64,000 bases of DNA, from contig NZ_JAATEN010000005.1 of the NCBI RefSeq assembly GCF_012034935.1, forward strand, positions 1 to 64,000. The letters are read 5' to 3'. The notes under the pieces were generated by a model, which was given only the letters and a program-made list of their open reading frames with translations, made no database searches and was not told where the DNA came from. Positions 25,303 to 33,433 of this stretch are shown here, one piece after another (positions within the stretch are counted from its first letter, which is position 1; each line of letters starts with the position of its first letter). Source of the DNA: Streptomyces zingiberis. Lineage in GTDB: Bacteria; Actinomycetota; Actinomycetes; Streptomycetales; Streptomycetaceae. Made by a program: the position numbers and the translations under genes.

Positions 25303-25866
25303 TCAGCCGACCGAGCCGTAGAGCCAGTTGCCGGTCGCGTCGGCGTCGGGGCTGAGGTAGTACTCGCGGACGGCCGCCAGCAGTTCGCCGACCGAGAGCT
25401 TGCCGTCACCGTCGGCGTCGAGCCTGCGGAAGGCTTCGGCCCGGTCCCCGGGCGCGGTACGGAAGACGTCCTGCCACGCCTCGAACTCCCGCTCGTCCAC
25501 CGCGCCGTCCCCGTCGGTGTCCAGCAGCGCGCACACCGCCTCCGCCAGGGGCCGGAACGCGGTGTCGAAGTTCCCGGGATCCTCGACGAAGGCGCCGGTC
25601 ATGGCGGACCGGTACTCGTCGCGGCTGAGCCGCTGGTCCCCGTCCTGGTCGGAGACGGCGACCAGGGCGTCCCAGAAGCGGGCCATGCCGTCCATCAGCG
25701 CGATGCCCTTGGGCGAGGTGACGGGCTCGCCGAACTTGGACAGGAGCTGGGCCCCCAGGGTGAGCAGGTCCTCCCGGTCGACGGAGCCGTTGTCGTCGGT
25801 GTCGAAGTGCCCGAAGCACACATCGATCTTGCGGTGGAGCAGGGGCGTTCCGGAGAGCGTGGTCAT
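25303..25866 (-). CDS. EF-hand calcium-binding protein (calerythrin-like)
   Basis: A 187-residue cytosolic protein with four EF-hand loops. DTDDNGSVDRED (22-33), DTDGDGAVDERE (116-127) and DADGDGKLSVGE (150-161) are canonical. DQDGDQRLSRDE (73-84) is also complete. Spacing and length resemble calerythrin/CabD-type proteins of actinomycetes, which buffer or sense calcium. Its ATG overlaps the TGA of the upstream aldehyde dehydrogenase gene (ATGA), so the two are translationally coupled. This suggests a functional partnership that I have not met as an established pair. Confidence 0.9.
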   Translation of the reverse strand: MTTLSGTPLLHRKIDVCFGHFDTDDNGSVDREDLLTLGAQLLSKFGEPVTSPKGIALMDGMARFWDALVAVSDQDGDQRLSRDEYRSAMTGAFVEDPGNFDTAFRPLAEAVCALLDTDGDGAVDEREFEAWQDVFRTAPGDRAEAFRRLDADGDGKLSVGELLAAVREYYLSPDADATGNWLYGSVG

Positions 25867-27602
25867 GTGTCGGCCTTTCTGCTGCTGCCGGGCTGTTCCG
25901 GCAGGGGGATAGGGGCGGGAGAGACCGCCCCGGGATCCGGGAGGGCCCCGGCGGCGGCGAGATGGTCGAAGGGGTCGAAGGCATCACCGCTCCCGCCGGC
26001 GACGCTGATGCCCTGGAGGCGGGTGGTGCGCAGGAAGGGGATGTTGGCCTCGCCGAACACACCGCCCGACAGGCCGGTGCCGCCGGCGACGGGCAGCACG
26101 GGGAGGGTCCCGACGTGGCTGTCGTTGACCTTCAGCACACCGCCGTTGGTCACCTCGTCCGTGAACCGGTGGATGACCCGCGGGTCCCGTGCCCACAGCG
26201 AGTTGCGCAGCCCGTAGTGGTTGGCGTCGACGAAGGCGAGAACCGAGTCCAGCAGCGGGTCGTCCGTACCGCCCTCGGGCGCCGGGGCCGGGGCGGGCTC
26301 CGGGACGACCACGCACATGAGCGGGAAGAAGGTCTCCTCGGTGACGGCCTCCATCGTCGCCGCCCGCTCCAGGCCCCGTACGCGCAGCAGCGCGGGGGTG
26401 ACGAACGGTCCCCGGAGGGAGGGGCGGCCGTGCACGTCCACCACCTCGCCGCCGCAGAGGAGTTCGGCTCCCCGGGCGACCGCGTCGTCCAGCACGTCCC
26501 CGCACCGGTTCCGGTTGATCACCGGGGTGAGGACCACCTCGGGATCGTCGGCCGGACCCACCCGCAGCGCGGCCACCTTCCGGCGCAGCCGCTCCGTGAA
26601 GTCGTCCGCCACGGCGGGGTGCACCAGGGCGAACTTCGGTGCCAGGCAGAGCTGTCCGGACCCGAGGTAACGCTCCAGGGCCGCCGTCACGGCCCCGTCG
26701 AGGTCGGCGTCCCGCCAGACCACGAGGGCGTCGTTCCCGGCCAGTTCCAGGATGGGCTTCTTCCCGTGTTCCAGGCAGGAACGGGCCAGCTCGGCGCCCT
26801 GGGCCGAACCGCCGAAGAAGAAGATGTCGTCACAGTTCGGTGAGGCGAGCCAGGTGCGCAGCGTCGGGCGGGCCGGCGCGCACAGCACGCTCAGCGTGCC
26901 CGGTGGCGCCCCGTACTCGGCGAGCAGCGGGGCGACCAGCTCGTGGAACACGTAGGCCACGCTCAGCGGTACCGTCGGCGGCGCGTTGACCACCAGGGCG
27001 TTGCCCGCCGCCAGGGTCGGCACCCCCGACAGGGCGGTGAGCATCGGGGCGTTGCGCGCCGGATCGAGGCAGACCACCCCGTCGGGCTTGCGCACCAGCC
27101 GCACCAGCCGCCCCGCCTGGCTCCCCTCCCAGAACATCGCGGCGCGGGCGTGGGCGACCGAGTCGGGGTGGGTCACGTTCAGCGCGGCGGACAGCTCCCA
27201 CCGGCCCACGGGCAGCGGGTGCCCTTCCGCGACGAGCACCGCCAGGAGTTCCCCGGCCCGCTCCCGCAGCCGGTGGTGGACGGCGCGGACGAAGTCCAGC
27301 CGCCGATCGAGCGGGATCCGCGCCCAGGCCGGCTGCGCCTCGCGGGCGGCGGCCAGCGCCACGAGGGCCTGCTCGCCCGTGGAGCGCGCGACCCGGCCGA
27401 CCAGCCGGGGGTCGTCGTGGTCCGCCGGGGTGGCGCGGTCGTGGTCCAGGCGCGCCTTGAGCGCCACCGTCTCGTAGGTGTCGAGCAGCATGGCGCCGCT
27501 CCTCGGCCAGTGCACCCAGCTCGCGCCGGGCGCCGGCGCGCCGGCCAGCAGGACGGGATAACTCAGCGGCTCGGCGCGGGAGGTCTGGGGGGAGGGATTC
27601 AC
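25863..27602 (-). CDS. aldehyde dehydrogenase family protein
   Basis: A 579-residue NAD(P)-dependent aldehyde dehydrogenase. Catalytic C319 lies in GSGQLCLAPK, the general base E286 in ILELAGND, and N184 corresponds to the oxyanion asparagine. It is about 80-90 residues longer than a standard 490-residue enzyme, with an N-terminal extension (1-45) and a Pro/Ala-rich insertion (APAPAPEGGTDD) before the C-terminal domain. The substrate is unknown. GTG 27602 has only a weak ribosome-binding site; the later ATG MLLDTYETV (residue 38) is an alternative. Coupled by ATGA to the EF-hand gene. Confidence 0.88.
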   Translation of the reverse strand: MNPSPQTSRAEPLSYPVLLAGAPAPGASWVHWPRSGAMLLDTYETVALKARLDHDRATPADHDDPRLVGRVARSTGEQALVALAAAREAQPAWARIPLDRRLDFVRAVHHRLRERAGELLAVLVAEGHPLPVGRWELSAALNVTHPDSVAHARAAMFWEGSQAGRLVRLVRKPDGVVCLDPARNAPMLTALSGVPTLAAGNALVVNAPPTVPLSVAYVFHELVAPLLAEYGAPPGTLSVLCAPARPTLRTWLASPNCDDIFFFGGSAQGAELARSCLEHGKKPILELAGNDALVVWRDADLDGAVTAALERYLGSGQLCLAPKFALVHPAVADDFTERLRRKVAALRVGPADDPEVVLTPVINRNRCGDVLDDAVARGAELLCGGEVVDVHGRPSLRGPFVTPALLRVRGLERAATMEAVTEETFFPLMCVVVPEPAPAPAPEGGTDDPLLDSVLAFVDANHYGLRNSLWARDPRVIHRFTDEVTNGGVLKVNDSHVGTLPVLPVAGGTGLSGGVFGEANIPFLRTTRLQGISVAGGSGDAFDPFDHLAAAGALPDPGAVSPAPIPLPEQPGSSRKADT

Positions 27603-27998
27603 GCGGGGGATTCTTCACACCGGCGCCCGGGTTCCGTCTCCGTAGGAGTCGATATTCCCCTCGAACAGGGGAACCCCAACCTGTTCCCGGCCGGCGCGCC
27701 TTACAGGCGTGGTAACGGGCCTGCGGGGCCGGCCCCGGCCCCCGGCCCCACTCCGGCAGCTCATCCCAGATCGTGTGGCCCGGTGGACGCGTCGAAGGGT
27801 CAGCGGGCTTTCCCGCCGCCAGGCTCGGGGGCCGCGGCACCGTCGTGAGCGGCCGTGGCGCGTACGCCGGCGTCACGCAAATGAGACCGGAAGCTGCTAT
27901 TTTCCAGCCACGATGTTCCCGGGCGAATAGCCGAAACAGCCCGCCGCCATCAAGCCGGAGTCGACGGAAGGCCCTGCACACAAACTCAGGGTGCGCAA
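27603..27998. other. intergenic region upstream of the aldehyde dehydrogenase; island edge
   Basis: It holds the promoter side of the aldehyde dehydrogenase gene and the end of the NUDIX gene. A perfect hairpin or operator TTCCCCT/AGGGGAA with a 5-base centre lies at 27655-27673. Sequence from 27880 on is less GC-rich and marks the start of an accessory segment. No gene found. Confidence 0.45.
27655..27673 (-). promoter_or_regulatory. inverted repeat upstream of aldehyde dehydrogenase
   Basis: Perfect 7-base arms TTCCCCT and AGGGGAA around CGAAC, 53-71 bases upstream of the GTG start on the minus strand. Position suits an operator. Confidence 0.4.
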
Positions 27999-28496
27999 CT
28001 AACGCCATCCCTCAAGTGACACCTGAGAACTGCCGTGCAGGTAATGATGGAGAGCACTGGCAGTTGTGTCGACGAAGGCGTCGGGGATGGCGTTGGCATC
28101 GACCCAGCGGACCTGGGAGTGCTTGCGGGGTTCGCGGTTTTCGGGTTCGCCGGTCCATTCGTGGGCGGCGAAGACGACCGTGAGGAAGCCGTTGGGGGCT
28201 TCGACGCCCCAAGCGCCGTGGATGATGTGGGCGACCTTGAGCGACTCGGGCTTCACAGTGAGGCCAGTCTCCTCGTAGAGCTCACGGACCGCGGTCTCCG
28301 TGATGGGTTCGCCCGGTTCGCTCTTGCCGACGGGGAGATCCCACATGCCTTGGGCGAACTTGGCATTCTCGCTGCGCTGGAGGAGGACGACGCGGTTGGT
28401 GGCCTTGTCGTGGACGATGACGGCGGCGACCAGCAGGGTCATCGATTCGAGCGCAGGCTTGAGTGCCTGGGAGCGGTCGTCGGTCTGCTGGGCCAC
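27999..28496 (-). CDS. NUDIX hydrolase
   Basis: A 165-residue protein with an exact Nudix box, GKSEPGE followed seven residues later by RELYEETGL (about residues 57-79), and the MWDLPVG lead-in. It may cleave a nucleoside diphosphate-linked substrate. GTG 28496 is preferred to the in-frame ATG at 28529 because GAAGGGA lies six bases before it and nothing suitable precedes the ATG. It has mid-range GC and sits at the edge of a mobile segment next to an IS element, so recent acquisition is plausible. Confidence 0.85.
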   Translation of the reverse strand: MAQQTDDRSQALKPALESMTLLVAAVIVHDKATNRVVLLQRSENAKFAQGMWDLPVGKSEPGEPITETAVRELYEETGLTVKPESLKVAHIIHGAWGVEAPNGFLTVVFAAHEWTGEPENREPRKHSQVRWVDANAIPDAFVDTTASALHHYLHGSSQVSLEGWR

Positions 28497-28603
28497 GGTG
28501 TTCCCTTCGTCGGGCGGGTTGTTGGGCATGTTAGAAGCCGTTGCTCTATCGATCTTGGTGAGCGTGAGTTCGAAATCGTCGACTCGGTCGGGTGATCTTC
28601 TGA

Positions 28604-29616
28604 CTGGCCGGGCATGGGAGCGGGGCCTCCCGTACAGCTCGTGGGTGTCGAATCCAACCGAGCAACAGGAGGCCCCTGGTGCTGCAGTCTTCCGTGCCGG
28701 CGCTGATGTCGTCCAACTCGGATTCCCTGTCGTGTGATTGTCTCGCTCACCGGTTCGGGAGCGCCGGGGGTCGGCCGTACAGGCGGCCGAAGTATCCGTC
28801 GGACATGAGCGATGCGGAGTGGGCGGTCGTGCGTGACGCGATGCCGGTTCCCGGCTGGCTGGAGGGCCGCGGCGGGCAGCCGGAGAGCTATTGCCACCGG
28901 CAGATGGTCGACGCGGTGCGCTACCTGGTCGCGGGCGGCATCACCTGGCGGGCGATGCCCGCGGACTTCCCCGCGTGGGACCGTGTCTACGCCTTCTTCC
29001 GGCGCTGGCGGGACAAGGGCCTGGCCGCCGAGTTCCACGACCGGCTGCGTGACCGGGTCCGTATGGCTGCGGGCCGCGGTCCGGAGCCGACGGCGGCCGT
29101 CATCGACGCGCAGTCGGTGCGGGGAGCCGCGTCGGTGCCGGCCGCGACCAGGGGCTTCGACGGCGGAAAGAAGATCAACGGCCGCAAGCGGCACATCGTG
29201 GTGGACACCCTCGGACTGCTGCTGGCCGTGATGGTGACCGCGGCCTCGGTCACCGACCGGGATGCGGGGCAGACCCTGCTGATTCGGCTGCGTGAGCGGC
29301 ACTGGCACCTCACGCGGGTGTGGGCCGACGGAGGCTATACCGGCCGCCTGGTCGACTTCGCCCGCGGTGTCCTGCACGTCGCGCTGACGGTGGTCAGACG
29401 CAGCGACGACACCAGCGGCTTCACCGTGTTGCCGAAGAGGTGGCTGGTGGAGCGCACGTTCGCGTGGCTGATGCACTCACGCCGACTGGCCCGCGACTAC
29501 GAGAGGCGCACCGACACCTCGGAGGCGGTGATCCGGTGGTCGATGAGCATGGTCATGAGCCGTCGGCTCGCCCGGCGGGCACGCTGAAGAGCCCCGGTCG
29601 TTCCTCCGCCGGCCAG
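28604..29616 (+). mobile_element. IS5-family insertion sequence (ends not resolved)
   Basis: About 1 kb carrying one complete transposase. Two weak inverted-repeat pairs could mark the ends: CTGGCCGG at 28604-28611 with its complement at 29609-29616, or CGGGGC at 28621 with GCCCCG at 29591-29596. Neither has a visible target duplication. The coordinates use the outer pair. Confidence 0.5.
28679..29587 (+). CDS. IS5-family transposase, intact DDE
   Basis: A 302-residue transposase. An N-terminal DUF4096-like region (YPSDMSDAEWAVV ... GITWRAMPADFPAWDRVYAF) is followed by the DDE core: D in AVIDAQSVRG (about 142), D in VWADGGYTG (about 217) and E in LVERTFAWL (about 262). All are present, so the enzyme looks active. 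GTG 28679 has a perfect AGGAGG six bases upstream. It is a single ORF, with no frameshift. The last 35 bases overlap the 3' end of the opposite-strand hypothetical gene. Confidence 0.93.
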   Translation: MLQSSVPALMSSNSDSLSCDCLAHRFGSAGGRPYRRPKYPSDMSDAEWAVVRDAMPVPGWLEGRGGQPESYCHRQMVDAVRYLVAGGITWRAMPADFPAWDRVYAFFRRWRDKGLAAEFHDRLRDRVRMAAGRGPEPTAAVIDAQSVRGAASVPAATRGFDGGKKINGRKRHIVVDTLGLLLAVMVTAASVTDRDAGQTLLIRLRERHWHLTRVWADGGYTGRLVDFARGVLHVALTVVRRSDDTSGFTVLPKRWLVERTFAWLMHSRRLARDYERRTDTSEAVIRWSMSMVMSRRLARRAR

Positions 29617-30047
29617 CCCCGTGCGGCCAGACGCTTCGCCTTTGACCGCGTCCCTTCCACCTTCGCCGGGACCGGCTCCAGCCCGACAGCCGCCGCGAGC
29701 CGCCGGCAGTCCATCGCCTCCCCGTGCTTCCCGGTCCCACCGGCCAGGACTTCCATGATCCGCTGGCAGTCCGGTGCGAGAACCGTCGGGGCGAGTCCTT
29801 CCTGCCAGTGCGGCACCACCGAACCGGGCACCGCCGCCGTGACCTGCACCTGCCGTTCGCCGGCCACCACGACGGGCGGGACCGACTCGCCACCGCGAGG
29901 CTCCGCCAGAACCCCGCCCACCGTCTCACGGGCGATCACGAACCGCTCCCACACTGCCTCGGCCTCCCGTAACTCGGCCTGAAGGGCCTCCACCCGCTGC
30001 CGAGCGGCGCGTTCACGATCCTCCAGCAACCCCATCACCGACGGCAT
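29553..30047 (-). CDS. hypothetical protein with helical N-terminus
   Basis: A 164-residue protein. Residues 4-50 form a charged amphipathic helix or coiled coil (LLEDRERAARQRVEALQAEL ... REAEAVWERFVIARE). The C-terminal third (AMDCRRLAAAVGLEPVPAKV followed by a SKAKRLAARGW pattern) looks like a winged helix. I recall related Streptomyces proteins near mobile elements, without known function. ATG 30047 has GGGGAGG nine bases upstream. The last 11 codons lie within transposase coding DNA on the other strand, so its native C-terminus may have been replaced when the IS inserted. Confidence 0.65.
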   Translation of the reverse strand: MPSVMGLLEDRERAARQRVEALQAELREAEAVWERFVIARETVGGVLAEPRGGESVPPVVVAGERQVQVTAAVPGSVVPHWQEGLAPTVLAPDCQRIMEVLAGGTGKHGEAMDCRRLAAAVGLEPVPAKVEGTRSKAKRLAARGWPAEERPGLFSVPAGRADGS

Positions 30048-30116
30048 CCCGGCACCTCCCCGAAGAGACGACACGACACCTCGTCCCTGCCGCCGAAACA
30101 CCGCACCTACACCTGA

Positions 30117-30905
30117 CCAGCGGAAACGCACCCGTCACTCTCGGAAAGACAACAGCTTCTCATCGCCGCCACCACAGCCCAAGGCCACAAGGCATCGCTC
30201 GGAACCACACAAGGCGCGCCCCCACCCCACCGGCGCCGCAAGGCACCACCGCACTTCTCCATCACCGCCCAAGGCGAAAGTGTCGGATTCCTCGTCCTCC
30301 AAGAACAGGACCGCAGCGAACACGTCCCCACAGAAAAGGAACTCGCCGACGCCAAGAAGCACTCATGGATGCGCATCCCCCGCTTCGACTACACCCCCTC
30401 CAGCCGCCTACGCTTCATACTCCGCGGCGGCAGCCCGCACCGTGCAAGCGAATGGGCGGATCTCCCCGACCGGCCTCTGGAAGAACAACTCGCCGAGATC
30501 GTGCAGGAAGTCGGAATCCGCGGCGAGGCCGCAGAACGCAAACGCCTTGCAGACCAGCAAGCCAGAGAGGTACAGCAAAAGCGCTGGCAAGCCGCCATGC
30601 AGGAAGCCCACGCCGCCTACACCCACGCCTACCGCGTCAAACAGCTCGGAGAACAGGCAGACACCTGGTACCAGGCCAGGCGCCTGACTGAATACGTCGC
30701 AGCAGTAGGCGTCCATGCCACATCACTTCCGCCTGGGCAGGAGCGGACCGAGGTCGATGCGTGGCTCGCGTTCGCGGACGCGCACCTCCAAAACCTCACC
30801 GAATCGGCCTCAGCGCCGAAACTGCCCACGCCGCCGAAACCCAGCGGCGACGACCTCAAGCCCTTCCTCGGTCACTGGAGCCCCTACGGACCCCGCTCCT
30901 ACTGA
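30117..30905 (+). pseudogene. 5'-truncated gene, C-terminal part of a hypothetical protein
   Basis: The frame is open from the TGA at 30114-30116 to the stop at 30905. It is protein-like well before the first ATG (30369); for example HFSITAQGESVGFLVLQEQ is encoded at about 30253-30309. No ATG or GTG exists in frame between 30117 and 30369, so the original start lies in lost DNA. The rest has a charged helix (EAAERKRLADQQAREVQQKR) and a C-terminal KPSGDDLKPFLGHWSPYG motif, which I recall from larger Streptomyces hypothetical proteins. If translated from 30369 it would give 178 residues. The truncation marks a rearrangement border near 30050-30116. Confidence 0.65.
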
Positions 30906-30921
30906 GCCGGACCAAGGGAAA

Positions 30922-31335
30922 TCACACTGCCACGAGCCGGACCCGCTCGCCGCACAGCTTGGCCATGTCGTCAATATCGGAAGTCAGCATGACCACGGGG
31001 CGGTGCTGTCGCAGCGCGGCCTCGGCGACGGCCGCATCGATCGCGTACTTGTGTCCGTGCAACCCGGCATTCATCAGCAACTTCGAGGCAGCCCTCGCCT
31101 CCTCGTCACCGACCGGGACGACTCGCAGCCCGGAAAGCACCCAGTTCAGGCGTGACTTGTTTGTACGGGCGTGGACGGCCTCGATGATGGTGAGCGCACT
31201 GATCACGACCTCCATGCCGCGCGAGCGCGCCTCAGCGATCAGAGCCACCACCTGTTCTTCGTCAGCGAGCAGCTTCGAGAGTCCCTCGCTGTCGAGGACG
31301 AGCGTCCCCTCGTGACTCAGCCTGCGGCGGGCCAC
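30922..31335 (-). CDS. vapC: PIN-domain protein, VapC-type toxin
   Basis: A 137-residue PIN-fold RNase. Acidic positions fit the active site: D15 in LVLDSEGLSKLL, E52 in TIIEAVHART, D99 in YAIDAAVAEAA and D119/D121 near TSDIDDM. It starts with GTG at 31335, 19 bases inside the 3' end of the antitoxin gene, the usual toxin-antitoxin overlap. The cleavage target is unknown. It lies in the accessory island, where stabilisation modules are common. Confidence 0.85.
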   Translation of the reverse strand: MARRRLSHEGTLVLDSEGLSKLLADEEQVVALIAEARSRGMEVVISALTIIEAVHARTNKSRLNWVLSGLRVVPVGDEEARAASKLLMNAGLHGHKYAIDAAVAEAALRQHRPVVMLTSDIDDMAKLCGERVRLVAV

Positions 31336-31601
31336 TCGGCCTCCTCGGCGAACACCTCGTCGAAGACCTGCCGCGCCCGCTGACGAGCCGGCTCGGAGAC
31401 CGGCCCCTTGCGGCTCTCGTAACCCGCCAGGTACTCGTCCAGGACCTGCCCCCGCAGCTCACGCTCGACCGCCTCGGCGATGAACGCGGAGAACTCCCGC
31501 TTGCCCACCCGCGCCCGGATCGCCTCCGCGGTCCCCTCCGGCAGCGACAAGCTCACCCGCGTCGCTGGCCCTTCCCCGATGCTGTACGTCGCCTCAGCCA
31601 T
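31317..31601 (-). CDS. vapB: ribbon-helix-helix antitoxin, VapB-type
   Basis: A 94-residue protein. The strand TRVSLSLPEGT and the helices AEAIRARVGKREFSAFIAEA followed by VERELRG make an RHH (CopG/Arc-like) DNA-binding unit at about 14-52. The acidic C-terminal tail, about 55-94, is the likely toxin-neutralising part. ATG 31601 has TCGGGGGT directly upstream. Overlaps vapC by 19 bases. RHH antitoxins normally autorepress their operon. Confidence 0.82.
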   Translation of the reverse strand: MAEATYSIGEGPATRVSLSLPEGTAEAIRARVGKREFSAFIAEAVERELRGQVLDEYLAGYESRKGPVSEPARQRARQVFDEVFAEEAEWPAAG

Positions 31602-31730
31602 ACCCCCGATTGTGTCAAACGAGTAGGAAAAGCGCCACGTCCGCACTACCTTCACAGCTCGGTCAGCGCCCCGCTCACGCAAATCCCAGCACGGGCACCC
31701 CCATCCCATCCCAGCACGATCCCAGCACGG

Positions 31731-31766
31731 GAAAAACAAAGGGCCCGACTCCGAAGAGTCGGACCC
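31731..31766 (-). terminator. intrinsic terminator of ychF
   Basis: Read on the minus strand: GGGTCCGACTC, loop TTCG, GAGTCGGGCCC (one G-T wobble), then TTTGTTTTT. A classic hairpin plus U-tract, 50 bases after the ychF stop; unusual in having a real U-tract for such a GC-rich genome. Confidence 0.88.
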
Positions 31767-31816
31767 TCTCTGACCTGCATGTTTGCCAGATCAGCAACGT
31801 GGTGATATGTCAGCCG

Positions 31817-32905
31817 CTACACGTTGAAGCGGAACTCCACCACGTCGCCGTCCTGCATGACGTAGTCCTTGCCCTCCATGCGGGCCTTGCCCTTGGCGCG
31901 GGCCTCCGGGACCGAGCCGCACTCCACCAGGTCCTCGTAGGAGACGATCTCGGCCTTGATGAAGCCCTTCTGGAAGTCGGTGTGGATGACACCGGCCGCC
32001 TCGGGGGCCGTGGCGCCCTTCTTGATCGTCCAGGCGCGGGCCTCCTTGGGCCCGGCGGTGAGGTACGTCTGGAGGCCCAGGGTGTCGAAGCCGACGCGGG
32101 CGAGGGTGGCCAGGCCCGGCTCGTCCTGGCCCATGGACTGGAGGAGCTCCAGCGCCTCGTCGTCGTCCAGTTCGATCAGCTCGGACTCGATCTTGGCGTT
32201 GAGGAAGATCGCCTCCGCGGGGGCGACCAGCTCCTGCTGCTCCTTGCGGAAGGCCTCGTCGACCAGTTCGTCCTCGTCGACGTTGAAGACGTAGAGGAAC
32301 GGCTTGGTGGTGAGCAGGTGCAGGTCGTACAGGAGGCGGCCCTGGTCGGACTCCCGGGTGATCCCGGCGGCGAAAAGGGTGCGGCCCTCCTCCAGGATCG
32401 CCTTGGCCTCCTCGACGGCCGTGAGCACCCGCGCCTTCTCCTTCTGCAGCCGCGCGTCCTTGGTGAGGCGCGGGAGCACCTTCTCGATCGTCTGGAGATC
32501 GGCCAGGATCAGCTCGGTGTCGATCGTGTCGATGTCGCTCCTGGGCGAGATCTTCCCGTCGACGTGCACGACGTTCTCGTCCTTGAACGCGCGGATGACC
32601 TGGCAGATCGCGTCCGACTCACGGATGTTCGCCAGGAACTTGTTGCCCAGGCCCTCGCCCTCGGAGGCGCCCCGCACGATGCCCGCGATGTCGACGAAGT
32701 CGACGGTCGCCGGGAGCTTGCGCGCCGAGCCGAAGATCTCGGCGAGCCGGTCCAGGCGGGGGTCGGGGACGCCCACGACGCCGACGTTCGGCTCGATCGT
32801 GGCGAAGGGGTAGTTGGCCGCCAGGACGTCGTTCTTGGTCAGGGCGTTGAAGAGGGTCGACTTGCCGACATTCGGCAGGCCGACGATTCCGATCGTGAGC
32901 GACAC
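31817..32905 (-). CDS. ychF: ribosome-associated GTPase/ATPase YchF (Obg family)
   Basis: A 362-residue P-loop protein, the length of E. coli YchF (363). G1 GLPNVGKST (9-17), G3 DIAGIVRGASEGEGLG, a coiled-coil insertion (about 125-210) and a C-terminal TGS domain (WTIKKGATAPEAAGVIHTDF ... GDVVEFRFNV) are all present. YchF proteins hydrolyse ATP rather than GTP and act in translation and oxidative-stress control. GTG 32905 is the start that gives the family N-terminus. Core gene; it ends the accessory island on this side. Confidence 0.96.
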   Translation of the reverse strand: MSLTIGIVGLPNVGKSTLFNALTKNDVLAANYPFATIEPNVGVVGVPDPRLDRLAEIFGSARKLPATVDFVDIAGIVRGASEGEGLGNKFLANIRESDAICQVIRAFKDENVVHVDGKISPRSDIDTIDTELILADLQTIEKVLPRLTKDARLQKEKARVLTAVEEAKAILEEGRTLFAAGITRESDQGRLLYDLHLLTTKPFLYVFNVDEDELVDEAFRKEQQELVAPAEAIFLNAKIESELIELDDDEALELLQSMGQDEPGLATLARVGFDTLGLQTYLTAGPKEARAWTIKKGATAPEAAGVIHTDFQKGFIKAEIVSYEDLVECGSVPEARAKGKARMEGKDYVMQDGDVVEFRFNV

Positions 32906-33433
32906 GTGGCGACTTCCCGGAGCGAGAGCGTGGGCGGGCTGGACGGGCCCCGACCGGGGCCGGCCATCCAGTCTACGGCGCCGGCTCCCGGGACCCGCCC
33001 GGCCTCCGGGGCGCCCGAAGCAACTGCTGCCCCGCCCGGCCTCCGGGCCGCCGGTGGCACCGCTGCCCGGCCCGGGTGACCGGGCCGCTCCCGGTCCGTC
33101 CTCCCCGTCGCTCCCGGGTCCCGCTTCCCGGCCGCCGCCGGTCCCCCTCCCGGGCGCTCGCGGTCGCCCGTTTCCCGGTCCGGGTCCCCGACGGCCCGGC
33201 CGGACCCGGCGCACCGGCCTCGCCAGGCGCCTCCCGGGCGGCCGGCGCCCGCCGGTCCGCGGCCGGCCCCGGGCCGTCGGGGACCCACCCGCCGGCGCCA
33301 TGGCCACAGCTGCGTCGCCTCCCGGCCATTGCGCCGCCGGCCGGGCGGATGATCGGCTGAAATGATGGCGGTCCCGGGACCGCTCGCGTGTCCCGGGCCA
33401 CATTCCCGGCCCCCGGCCGCCTACGTTGGTCGC
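32906..33433. other. divergent intergenic region, ychF versus membrane protein
   Basis: 528 bases of mostly C/G-rich sequence. Apart from an AT-richer stretch at 33335-33370 that may contain the promoter of the gene at 33434, I see nothing. Long Arg/Pro/Gly-rich frames here are chance. Confidence 0.4.

Noticed and set aside
28604..29616. CTGGCCGG pair as definite IS terminal inverted repeats
   Set aside because: Eight bases only, easily random in GC-rich DNA, no target duplication, and an inner pair (28621/29596) is equally plausible. Kept only as approximate element limits.
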